DNA of 64,000 nt from Acholoe squamosa (Eukaryota > Annelida > Polychaeta > Phyllodocida > Polynoidae), in the NCBI GenBank assembly GCA_949317995.1, contig OX439047.1:2776501-2840500 (forward strand), read 5' to 3'. Every line of letters starts with the position of its first letter. The stretch's first letter is position 1. Shown piece by piece: positions 33,419-43,818 of the stretch. A program made the translations under genes and the position numbers. The notes under the pieces were generated by a model. It saw only the letters and a program-made list of their open reading frames with translations, was not told the origin of the DNA and searched no databases.

Positions 33419-36043
33419 ATGGGGACACTGAGAGTTTCACCCATACTGCTAACTATGCTGTTATTATATACGATTGAACCACTTACTGCAGGTTATACAC
33501 CTGTGGTGAGACAAAACATAGGAGTAGTATTCAAACCTAGCCCTCAACCATTGGTCAATGGACATACAACCACAACACTATTGTTAGCTATCCCCTACAA
33601 GATACCTCGGGCACCCGTTACCCAAGGATCCATAAGGGATAGAATACTCCATTTGACCATTCCTACTCTACAAGATCATACCTCTGGCCAAATTATCCAA
33701 CAAGCTAAGGAGCTAGACACCTTGCTGGAAATTGCAGACAATGAGATAAATGAAACACTAGCCTCCATCAAATTGTTCCTATCCAACCCCATAAACACAT
33801 TGGACAAGGCCAAAAGAGAGGCCATACTGGGTTTTCTAGCACCCCTGTTTCGCGGTGTGCTAGGTCTAGCCACAGTAGAAGATGTAAACCAAGTAATGGG
33901 ACAGCTCAAGAACATAGATGAAATACTAAGAAAATTTGCTAAACAGGATCAGGAAGCAGCTAATCTCATTGAAAAGATCACAGACAGACAAGATAAGTTT
34001 GTTAAAGCATACATCCAAGATAAGAAGGTACTGGACAGCACAATCAACACCATAGGTGACACCGTCAACCTGTGGGCCTCTAACATGTCCAGGTCACTTG
34101 ACTCATATTCAAGGCACGAGAAAACTCAAAGGGAGAAAATGTAAGTATTAAATGATGCACTAATTATCATAGCAGCAAGAATGAATACAGTTCAATCACT
34201 GCAAAGGACAAATGCAGCCCTGAGGATGCTATCATCAGGAATCCTAACCCCTGATATAGTACCACCCTCAGACCTTGCTAGATACTTAATTGACATTAAT
34301 AACAAACTTAGGATCACACACCCTGGAGCACAAGTCGCAATTAATGACTTAGATTTCTATTATTCACAAAAGCTGACCTCATACACTTACTCAGCCCACC
34401 ATATATATATTCATCTGGACATTATAATTCAATCTACCACCTCAACCTTCAAACTGTACCAAATGATTACATCACCCATGCCTATAGACACACAGGAGAC
34501 CCCCACCAGAGGAGTCACCAAATTGTTAACCACGACTGAGTTTCTAGCAGTATCTTACGATGAATCATTATTTATCGAATTGGACTCAGCAGATATGCAA
34601 GCATGTGAAGGTACTACAGTAAAGGTATGCAGAGATGTAAATGGTAGAATCTATAAACACAGGCCTACATGCCCTGTAGCCATTTTTACTAACCAGGCTC
34701 AACAGATTAAGGAACATTGCAAGTTTACAGTCTCACCACTGCAAGCACCTACCACCCATGCTATTTCCATTTCTGAAGATGAGTATCTGGTCACTACTAA
34801 TGAACCCCATTACTTTATCAACTGCCATGGTAAAACGTCTGAAACTCGGAAGGCCCAGTCCTACTCAATCATAGGTGTACCCTGTGGGTGCACGATCAGT
34901 GTAGGAGAATTTTCTCTTCCAAACACAAGGCTGCCCTGTAACTCAACCTTATCATTTCATTACATTCTCAAGACAATTAATTTACCATTCATGGCAGCAC
35001 TTAACGAAATTTCTGAAACCAAACCAGATGAAAGAGAGAATCTTCCAAATTTCCCAGTAGTAAACCTTTCTAGAACCTTAGAAAAACTACAGGAAAATCC
35101 AATCATGGATGATATTACCCAACTAAATTTAGAGCCCTTTGCTTAAACAGTATTAAAAGATGCCTCCAACCTTAATAAGGAAATGGAAACGCGCTACGAG
35201 GAATCATACCTACGTCGAGTTACAGAGCATCCAATCTTCCAAAGCTTAGCACTTATCCTAGGGATATCAGCTCACATTTTTATAGTATACATACTACTCA
35301 AATTATACAGACTAGGAGGGACTGTAGCCTACCTGCCTACAGCCAAAGCATTCAGACTAGTCACCGAGCTGCCCCTACACAAATTGCTCCCAGATAAGAA
35401 TCCTACCAAATTAACCCCTACAGAGGAAACCCACACCCCTTTCCTCACATTTCAGGAAACCCACACCCTGATAATTGCTATATTATTCACCCTGACCATC
35501 TACTCAGCCTACAGAATAATGAAGTACCTTAAGAAATTTGCACAGACACACTGTGGCAAGAAAAATGTGGCCAAGCGCACAAACCCCACAGTATATTTTA
35601 AAATATATTGTGGAGACTCAAACTTCGCGCTACCCTTGAGGCCAATACCACATGAATTTGATGAGATTAAATCAGCAGCTGCCCCTACCTATAAGGATAT
35701 AGTGGTTAAAACCTTCCCACTACCTAAGGCTATATTTACCTGGAATGGACCAGCAGTTATAACAACACAGAGAGGAGAATTTGCTTATCACCTCCCTCAG
35801 GTGATACACCTACCTTGGCGCACTAGGTTCAGTACTATACCAGCCCTTAGAAACAAAGGACTGTACTACTCCATGCTTCTCCAGAATGATTGTGGCACCA
35901 GCCCGGTGACCATGACAGCACTGGAAAATACAACAGATATAATTATTGACGAACAACAGGAGGAGACCGCAAGGTCAAACATGCAGACTATTGCTAATTT
36001 TCTAAACCACCAGCCCTCCCCGGTGACTGTGGAAACAGCCTAG
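33419..36043 (+). pseudogene. env: Element B envelope-like gene with two nonsense codons
   Basis: About 875 codons in one phase from the ATG at 33419 (context ACCATGG). Stops lie at 34142-34144 and 35144-35146. Features in order: a cleavable-signal-like leader in the first 25 residues; a coiled-coil-like region; a Lys-Arg site followed by AILGFLAPLFRGVLGLA near residue 140; another helical region; a Cys-containing ectodomain; a membrane segment (ISAHIFIVYILLKLY) near 620; a second hydrophobic segment (LIIAILFTLTIYSAY) near 690; and a long tail with TFPLPKAIFTWNGPAV. The arrangement resembles errantivirus and baculovirus-F-type fusion proteins. That is a layout comparison only. Confidence 0.78.
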
Positions 36044-36129
36044 ACTGCCCACAGCCTAGGCTGCCCCCAGTCCACCACCAGGAGACAGCACATCAGAGAC
36101 AGTATTCAGAACTTTTCGGACAATTTGCC

Positions 36130-36145
36130 GGCCCTGAAAAGGGCC
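36130..36145. other. GGCCCT-GAAA-AGGGCC foldback
   Basis: A 6-bp perfect stem with GAAA loop on the plus strand, just beyond the 3' end of the antisense ORF. Also present in C at the same relative place (near 61120). Confidence 0.5.
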
Positions 36146-36192
36146 TTTGGGATGGCGGGTTTTTACACCCTAGGTTTCAGCCAGTCGGGATC

Positions 36193-36822
36193 CTACCACA
36201 GATCCTCGGGTTCAACATCAATGGGAGAGTCCGAGTCCGAGTCCGGGCCATACATATGGCCGTGATCCTGCTCCCACTCAGCGAGCCGGGCCTCCAGCAT
36301 CCCCAGTCCATACTCGGCAGCCGTGGATGGATCCCCGGATGCCGCAAGATCGAGGAGGGATGCCGCCAACAGATAATCCCATAGCACTCGCTCCCGCGGC
36401 CCTAAGTTATAGTCCATGGGCCAGAAACCCATATTACCCAAGGCCCTAGTCAGAAGGGCCACAGTGGCCCCCCGACGCAAGGCTGAGCCCAGGAAATAAT
36501 GGCAGGAGTAATTACAGACCGTCACATCACCATGCTCAATGATCTCCTTGAAATTACTCACTATGTACCCATAATGGATGGTCTGGTTAGACTCAACCAG
36601 GGCCCTAACTGGACTCCCCACCTCCATCACCTGGGGGACAGGCAGAGCAAAGAGAGCTTGTAGATGGGCCATGGTACTACAACAGTGACTTCCAGAGAGG
36701 AACTGATACTCCAATACCAGCCACACACTCCTTAAATGGACACACACACCCCCCCCCCCACCCTGAACTGTCCACTGACACCAAGCTAGGCACTGCCACA
36801 GACACATGCCAGAATCTGGCAC
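36193..36822 (-). CDS. Antisense ORF between env and 3' LTR of B, unknown protein (209 aa)
   Basis: A complete minus-strand frame inside a plus-strand element. It starts MPDSGMCLWQCLAWCQWTVQ, and an internal Met (MAHLQALFALPVPQV) is a possible alternative start. The middle holds HYGYIVSNFKEIIEHG and YFLGSALRRGATVALL. The C-terminal half has NLGPRERVLWDYLLAASLLD and AAEYGLGMLEARLAEWEQDH, with an acidic end. Element C has the homologous frame. In the 13 codons for NLGPRERVLWDYL, nine codons differ between B and C and every change is silent. This supports a translated gene. No family is recognised. There is no clear signal peptide, though the first 20 residues are Trp/Cys-rich. Element A lacks the whole 0.8-kb module. 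Confidence 0.72.
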   Translation of the reverse strand: MPDSGMCLWQCLAWCQWTVQGGGGGVCVHLRSVWLVLEYQFLSGSHCCSTMAHLQALFALPVPQVMEVGSPVRALVESNQTIHYGYIVSNFKEIIEHGDVTVCNYSCHYFLGSALRRGATVALLTRALGNMGFWPMDYNLGPRERVLWDYLLAASLLDLAASGDPSTAAEYGLGMLEARLAEWEQDHGHMYGPDSDSDSPIDVEPEDLW

Positions 36823-37439
36823 CTAACACCTCAAGTGCCACCACTGCATGAGCACACCAGGGAGGAGACTCACATCTCACTCCTGACACACCTCCACTGT
36901 CAATGAAATTATCAAAGTATTAGAAAAAAAAAATTATTGTTGATGTATAATATGAAAATCTATGGTATTCTCACAAAATCGATGATTAATGCGCGCATAT
37001 ACGCGCAAAATTGCGAAATTGCAAATTACAAATTGTAAAATTGTACAAATCTAACATTAATATACATGAATGCAGGTAGATAACTAAGACAGTTTTTGTA
37101 CCCACTAGCACTTGTATACTATGCCAAAGTTTACTTAAAGTAATACACTTTAGGTATCCAAGAAAATTGTTGGAAAAAAAATGAATGAAAAAAAAAAAAA
37201 AAAAAATTATTGAGAAAATTGTTTACATAAAACATGTTTACTTAAGATACTCACCAAATAAATCTCTTTCAGGGACACATACTCAAAAGGCTAGGGGAAA
37301 AGTCAATTAAGCAGCGGCCCACTGCCGAAATTGCCAATTAATACACCCATATAGCAAAATCAATGAGTAACTCAGAGACAAACAAGCCTATTGTACATGA
37401 AGTACTTTGTTTTTCCGGCCCTCGGAAAAATTTGTCTCA
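36823..37439 (+). other. B UTR upstream of the AT-rich arrays
   Basis: Non-coding. Conserved in A and C are CACCTCCACTGTCAATGAAATTATC (36890s), a GCGCGCATATACGCGC near-palindrome (36990s) and an A-rich tract (37180-37206). A promoter for the antisense ORF would have to lie here or in the LTR; none was identified. Confidence 0.45.
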
Positions 37440-38300
37440 AATCCCATAAATTGAATAGTGTAATCTAGATTGTACGTTTGTACCCAATTTGCACACAAAA
37501 TTGTATGTTTGCACACCAGATTGTACGCTCATACCCAATTTGCACACTAAAATTGTATATTTGCACACCAGATTGTACGCTTGTACCCAATTTGCACACT
37601 AAAATTGTATGTTTGCACACCAGATTGTACACTTGTACCCAATTTTGCACACAAAGATTGCATATTTGCACACTAGATTGTAAGTTGTATCCAATTTACA
37701 TTTGAATTATATGTTGCACATTATACTGTATGTCTGTACCCAATTCATACACTGAAGTCAGATTTTTAGAAAATCAACATTTCTAGGTGTATCCAAGCTG
37801 TACGCAAAATTATATATGTACATACAGAAACTATCAATTGAACGCAAAATTATATATTGGCATACTAAAACTGTCAAATGTACGCTAAAATTATATATTC
37901 GTACACCAAAAATTGCCAAATGCACGCAAAATTATATATTTGCACACTAAAATTGCCAAATATACGCGAAATTATATATTTGCACACTAAAATTGTCAAA
38001 TGCACGCGAAATTATATAGTTGCACACTAAAATTGCCAAATGTATGCGAAATTATATATTTGCACACTAAAATTGCCAAATGTACGCGAAATTATATATT
38101 TGCACACTAAAATTGCCAAATATACGCGAAAATTATATATTTGCACACTTAAATTGCCAAATGTACGCAAAAAAATATATATTTGCATACTGAAATTGTC
38201 AATTGAACGCAATTACACGCGAAATTGTAAATTTGCACACTAAAATTGTCATTTATGTTCAATTTGCACGCTAAATTGAACATTGAATGCCAAAATTGCA
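37440..38300 (+). repeat. AT-rich 52-bp and 40-bp tandem arrays, element B
   Basis: 37450-37700: units of about 52 bp (ATTGTACGCTTGTACCCAAT then GCACACTAAAATTG). 37800-38240: exact 40-bp units (AATTGCCAAATGTACGCGAA then ATTATATATTTGCACACTAA). Cys-rich open frames across them are repeat artefacts. Confidence 0.88.
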
Positions 38301-38586
38301 CACTATTTGCCAAATTGTATGTTGTACATAAAAATGGGAAATTGTACCCAAAATTGATGTCACATGAGCAAATAAGCTCAGGTATGGTAAGATATAGAAA
38401 CTCGGAAATGTACTTATACCCAGGAGAAAATTGTTTATACTGACAAAGCTCTACCACAAAAATTGCATTTGAAGCACTCCCCATCACTTCAAATCCTCTT
38501 ACAAACAGTATATAACTCCAAAATAAGGTAAAAATTGTATAAATTGTACATTCCCTCGGCGAAATGACGGAGTTTCGCATTCTCTC

Positions 38587-38599
38587 GGGGGAGAGGGAG
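38587..38599 (+). promoter_or_regulatory. B polypurine tract
   Basis: GGGGGAGAGGGAG, five bases before the inferred LTR start, same as in A. It is absent from C. Confidence 0.85.
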
Positions 38600-38604
38600 T
38601 ATTC

Positions 38605-39954
38605 TATGATATACCATTTTATTATTCCATAAATTCTAACATATTATTGTATTAATCAAGGAATATCTATGAAATTAATACATAGGTTGGTTCTAAGAGC
38701 TATAAGAGCGCTCAAACCTTGTATAAGAGCGTTCATGCCCCACTGCACACCAGCCACAGTCAGTTAGACTGAGTTTATGACATCAAAGGCTCCGACCTAA
38801 TGGTTCACTGCACAATATAATAAGAATAAGGGTCTCAGTGTGCGACCTCATGGTTCAGTGCACAAACTAATAACTTGTAAGTGAATGCAACCGGCCGTCA
38901 CGGGTGCCTGAGCACCGCTGACGCCGTCATGAGTGTCTGAGCACTCTAAGGACTGAACAATGGGTTACATAAGCACGACGCCATAACCTTCCGGTCGCTC
39001 TAGCGTCGCTCCTGAGCAAGCTAGGTCAAATATCAAAGCATTTATGGAAAGCCCATAATTAGACGGTCAAAATGAGCCCAAGATCAAGGCGGAACTCCTA
39101 TTATTAAGGAAGTTATGCTATGGAGACTGAAAGGAGCTCCGAGTGCACTACAGACAAACCGGCGCAAGTTATGCGCCTATCCAGCTGGCATTATAAACTT
39201 GGCATATTCAACTCCGCGCATGCCCAAAATGGTGGTTATAAACGCATAAACGACCGAGATATGAGGGTCTGAAGATGCAGAACCGACCAAGACAATGGGG
39301 GGCATAGCGGCGTCCATGGGGGTCCTTTGTCCCCCTGTGACACTTGAAAGAGTCCCCTCAAACAGTTGTAGAGTTAGGCAGATGCTGCTGGCTCCAGTCA
39401 GTCTGGAGGTGCTTTTCCAAGATTTGCTACAAATAGCCTGTCTGCACCTCCAGGAAGACACATCACCAAGAACCGCTCTAGAGGTAACATCTCCAGTCAT
39501 CTCCTGCTACCTGCTATACCACTGCACTATGGTGAAACTATGCTAGACAGGCATTGGTTTTCTACCATTAGTGGCCAGGGGCTATCTTCTTCAAGACTTC
39601 CACCAGAGGGTAAAGTTATTCATTATTACATTATTCCTCTAAGCAGCAGGTCAGGAGCTAGGTGTGGGAACCCACCTAGAACTATGCTGGACATTGTATT
39701 ATTATTACCTCACAGGTGGAGTGGAACTGAACATTGTACTTTATAACTTACTGTATGTTTACTGTATGTACAAATTACCTACATACTAACTACTGTATGA
39801 TTGATATTTCTTACATGTTGCCTAAAGCTGAATAAACCAGTGACAACTGGAAATAACACTATTTATTATGAGCCTGATGTATTTACACTATATACCACTA
39901 GTCTTATGATATTTCTCATATGACAACTTGATCATGCCAACCACTAGTATGACA
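38605..39954 (+). repeat. B 3' LTR
   Basis: About 1.35 kb, from TATGATATACC to CTAGTATGACA. AATAAA lies at 39831-39836. The start was set by comparison with C, where the CACC target duplication fixes the boundary. It joins D's RNase H region at 39955. Confidence 0.88.
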
Positions 39955-41837
39955 CTAGAACCCTCTCCTGGCCCCCTTGGGACTGACTCATGACCGCTCC
40001 CAGCCCTGAGTCGCTCGCATCAGTGTCCAGCGTCAACTTCCCCTACGGCTCCGGGAACGCCAGGACTGGCGCGGAGGTCAGTCGCTGCTTCAGCTCCCGG
40101 AAGGCCATCTCGCACTCCTCCGTCCATCTGAAAGCTCTTCCTTTCTCTGCCAGGGCGCTCAAGGGTTTGGCCACCGTCGCAAATTCCGGAATGAACGCCT
40201 GATAGTAGGCTGCGAGCCCTAGGAAGCTCCGGATGTCAGTGACGGTCGCCGGTTGCCCCCACTCCCGAACCGCCTTCACCTTCGCGGGATCTGTGGCGAC
40301 CCCCTCTTCACTGATAACATGTCCCAGGAATTCCACAGTCCGCCTGGCTAGCTGGCATTTTGACGGTTTTATCCTCAGGCCGGCAGCCACCAGTCTCCGA
40401 AGGACCTCCTCCAGTCTCTCCATATGCTCCGCGAAGGAGTTGGAGAAAACCACCACATCGTCCAGGTACACCAGGCATGTCCGCCACTGGAGTCCTCTCA
40501 TGACCACCTCCATAACCCGCTCGAAGGTACCGGGTGCGTTACAGAGGCCGAATGGCATGCGGCGGAACTGAAAGAGCCTCTTATGTGTGGTGAACGCCGT
40601 TTTTTCCCTGTCCTCTGCTCGGATGTCCAACTGCCAGTACCCACTGGCTAAATCCACCGAGGAAAACCAGGAGGCTCCGGCCATGGTGTCCAGGCAATCC
40701 TCCACTCTCGGAAGGGGGTATGCATCCTTGACTGTCACCGCGTTCAGCTTCCGATAGTCCACGCAAAATCTGGTGGACCCGTCCTTTTCCTTACTAGTAC
40801 TACCGGGGATGCCCAGGGGCTCTGGGACTCCTCTATTACTTCCGCTGCCAGCATCTTATCCACTTCCTTCTCGATCATCTCCCTTCTGTGTGGAGCCAGC
40901 CTCAGAGGTGGTTGTTTGATGGGTGTCGCCTCCCCCATGTCGATTTTATGCTCCACCACCGTCGTGTGACCCCTGTCCTCCGGACCCAGCTGGAAAGCGG
41001 TCCTCCACCTGCGTAGCAGCTGCGCCAGCTCCTCCCTCCAGCCCATTTCCGTTCCTTCCACCAGCTGGCGTACCCAGTCATCCGGCTCGGCCCCTGCAGA
41101 TCCCAGCAACGGACACCACTCTCCCGGCGCGTGCTTCGATTCTCCTTCCACCCTCTGTACCGCCCCTAGGGTCATATCTTTGTATACGGTAACTGCCTCC
41201 TGGCCTGGATTCAGCACCCTCACCACGGTTGTCGGGCCCTCCAGTCTTATCAAGCTCCGGGCTACCAGGAACTTAGGCTCCCCATGGTGTCCAGCGAGGC
41301 CTTCCACCAGCCCCTCCTGTCCATCCTCCCACTCCCCACGTAGCGTTCCTTCCAGTACCGCCTCCTCCCCAGCTCCGATCACCCCCGTACGTGAGCTGAC
41401 TATCCGGCAGGAACTCTCGCCCTCCGACCAGACCAGCCGCTCCCGTCCCAGATCCACCACCAAAGCTTGTTGCCATATGAAGGCCGCTCCTAGTATGGCC
41501 TCGTTCGGTACCTCCACCACTCCAAACGTCAGCCGGACCGACCTGCCTCCCAGCTCCAAAAGGGCGCTCCCTTCTCCCGCCAGTTCCATGGACCGTCCGT
41601 CCACCGTAAACACGGTCCTTCCTGACTGCTCCAGTGACCTCAGCTCCCCATTCTTCTGCCACTAGCTCATCGAGATCAAAGTCATGGAGGCCCCCGTGTC
41701 AATCAAGAGCTGCATAGGGGCCCCTCCCAAGCGAGCCTCCACTAACAGACCACCTCCCCCTCTCTCCCTCTATCCTTGTACTATATTCTCCGGCCTCTCT
41801 ACTCCGACCTCCGCGCGGCCCCTGGTGCAGATCGGCG
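39955..41837 (-). pseudogene. pol: Element D protease and reverse transcriptase (5' part of pol)
   Basis: The protease shows LLIDTGASMTLIS followed within a few codons by an in-frame TAG (41662-41664), and later LGAAFIWQ. The RT has the classical blocks: PWASPVVLVRKR, DYRKLN, FSSVDLASGYWQ, MPFGLCNAPGTF, the catalytic YLDD and FLGHVISEEG. A frameshift near 40.77 kb separates the finger region from DYRKLN. RNase H begins after AFPEP with a TAG (40043-40045), then LDTDASDSGLGAV, and is cut off by element B at 39954. At least two stops and one frameshift make it non-functional. Confidence 0.9.
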
Positions 41838-43261
41838 CTAGTTTTCCGCCGGCTTACCGGAGGTGGGTCCCCCACTACCACCTTCCGACACGCTCCTCCG
41901 GCCTTTCCTCTCCGGGCATTCACGCTTAAAGTGCCCCTCTTTTCCGCAGCCGAAGCATGCTGTCCCCGAGGTCCTCCTCCTCCCGTTTTCCTCCGGGTCT
42001 CTCCTTTCCGCCAGTACCTTCATCAACTCCACGAGGCTTTCCAATTTCCTGTCATTGGACAGCAGTCTCTCCGACACCGTCGCATCCGCTGCCCTCACCC
42101 GAGTCCACTGGTCCCCCTCGTTTTTTAAATAGGCCTCCCCACTGATGGCGGTCATGACCGCCGATTGAAGGCTCTTTGGCGCCGACTGGTAGACCCACTG
42201 CCTCAGGGGCAGCGACAGACACAGCAAGAATCTATCCAACACCAGCGTGTCCCGGGTGCGGGCATCCGCCTCCGGGTATGCCAAACGCGTGTACTTAGCC
42301 AGGTCCTCCTGCAACTCCTGCAGATCCTCCCCAGGCTTCTGCTCTCTCGTCCGGAGACATGCTTTATAGGTTTCCTCCTGATTTACCGGCTCAAACCTAG
42401 CTATCAGCGCCGCCCTTAATTCCTCGTATCCTTCCTGAGTTCCGGGCTTCCTCCCCGCCAGCAACCTCCTGGCCTGTCCCGACAGACTCAATCCTAGAAA
42501 CACGCCAGCCTCCTCTGGAGACCATTTGTTCGCCTTCACACAGAGGTCGAAGTGGTTCAAGTAATCCGTCAGGTCGGAGGTCCCATCGTACTTAGTCGGT
42601 TTCACCACCAGCTTGCCGCCGGTCCCATCACCCGCCTCCGTAGGCCGACATTCTTTTCTCCCCTTCGCCGCCTCCACCGCCAGCTGAGCTATGGCCTCCG
42701 CCAATCTGTCTCCCTCTCTTGCCCACTCCTCTCTCGCCTGGTCCCAATCTGCGTTAGCTCTCTCTTTACTCCTACCCCCGGTTTCTTCTCCTTCCCCGTC
42801 GCTCGAGTCGCTTCCATCATCCGGGTCCCTGTCCGGCCCCCCTCCGGCAGCTCCTAACAGACGTCTGGGTGCCCCTCCTTCAATGCACGACCGCCCGCTA
42901 CCAGCTTCAGTTCGGGCCCCGCCCTGGCACTCCGGATTCGGCCCCCGCTGAACTGTCTCTCCCTGCCGTTCTCTCCTTGCAGCCTCTGCCCAATCTTCCT
43001 CTGTCCACCACAGCTCCTCTCTCGGGCCAGATTCCGGTCTAGGATCCTTTCCCGCCACCCTCCAGTGGGGTTTCCTCTCCTGCCCCACGGCCATCTTGGA
43101 ATCAGCCTGTCACGTCCCTCCTCCTGCCTCTCCGGTCCCGTCTCTCGCCGCGGGGGCCCCTCTCGTCGTAGGGTGATTTCCTCGTCTACCACTTCCAGCA
43201 AGCTCACCTTTCCTGCGGTTTCCATCTTCACGGCTTCCTTGGTGTCATCCGATCCGTCCAT
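41838..43261 (-). pseudogene. gag: Element D Gag, frameshifted
   Basis: The likely start is the ATG at 43261, about 40 bp after the LTR (MDGSDD...). This frame is left near 43.08 kb by a frameshift, and the rest runs in another phase to 41838. Recognisable parts: an acidic and charged N-terminal third, a Ty3/Gypsy capsid region (YLNHFDLCVKANKW, GLSLSGQARRLLAG, YEELRAALIARFEP), and a CCHC zinc knuckle (CFGCGKEGHFKREC) near the end. Gag assembles the particle and binds genomic RNA through the knuckle. Confidence 0.85.
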
Positions 43262-43283
43262 GTTTACGTTGAAGCGGGGTTCG

Positions 43284-43300
43284 TCACTAGCTGTCACCAA
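43284..43300 (-). promoter_or_regulatory. D primer-binding site (candidate)
   Basis: Directly inside the 5' LTR the minus strand reads TTGGTGACAGCTAGTGA. The TGG complements the CCA end of a tRNA. I could not assign the tRNA. Confidence 0.5.
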
Positions 43301-43648
43301 TGTAGCGATTGTCCGATTCGCCCTTCCTGTAAACACAACACAACTCGGAACATACAATTCAACAGTTTATTAAACCCTGGCACCTGGCCACACCATCTAA
43401 CTCTGGATCGGAGGTTCTGTCGTGTTATTTCTCTGCCGTGTGTCCGCCTTGCTTTCTACTGGGAAACCGTCTCCCCGAAACTACACGCACACGCGCTTTT
43501 ATAGCCGCCGCAGCTTCCGACGCTGGTGTCACATACCCAGCGTCGGACGCTCCGTCCCTTGGCTCGGACTCCAGGCGCCCGGAGCTCCGCCGGCCCCATC
43601 TAGGATGGTTCCGACTCGGCTCCGTGCTCCCTCGGTCTTACCGCCACA
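43301..43648 (-). repeat. D 5' LTR
   Basis: 348 bp, matching 5632-5979 with only a few differences. Followed by the ATAT target duplication at 43649-43652. Confidence 0.95.
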
Positions 43649-43652
43649 ATAT

Positions 43653-43814
43653 TCTATGAATCAGTACAGTTTAGTGATTTATTTGATGCCTAATAGCAAA
43701 GCTGACAATAACTTCCACACACTAATATAGACCAAACAGAGGCCACCATCTCTTAACTGCCTACATTTACTGTATGATCGTCATCACTGCGGACCTCTAT
43801 GGTGGTCCGAGATC
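43653..43814. mobile_element. 461-bp MITE, copy 2, right part
   Basis: Continues the copy cut at 5631. It ends with the inverted terminus TGGTGGTCCGAGATC and is followed by ATAA (43815-43818), then minisatellite. Confidence 0.85.
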
Positions 43815-43818
43815 ATAA

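Larger units (their letters stand above)
24840..39954 (+). mobile_element. Env-bearing Ty3/Gypsy element B (plus strand)
   Basis: The most complete copy in coding terms. The 5' LTR is truncated (24840-25323) and the 3' LTR is full (38605-39954). The two LTRs differ at about 13 positions over the shared 485 bp by hand count. Order: primer site 25327, 20-bp leader array, gag, frameshift module, pol, env, antisense-ORF module, AT-rich arrays, polypurine tract, LTR. B lies head to head with A inside D. Confidence 0.93.
5632..43648 (-). mobile_element. Ty3/Gypsy retrotransposon D, split by elements A and B
   Basis: Bounded by 348-bp LTRs (5632-5979 and 43301-43648) beginning TGTAGCG and ending GCCACA on the plus strand. 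ATAT is duplicated at 5628-5631 and 43649-43652. Excluding the A/B insert (11232-39954) about 9.3 kb remains, and it is markedly GC-rich compared with the surroundings. Order on the minus strand: gag, protease, RT, start of RNase H, [A/B insert], integrase remnant, large ORF3, 94-bp repeats, polypurine tract, LTR. RNase H and the start of integrase are missing at the A/B insertion. gag and pol also carry frameshifts and stops, so D is inactive. Confidence 0.93.
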
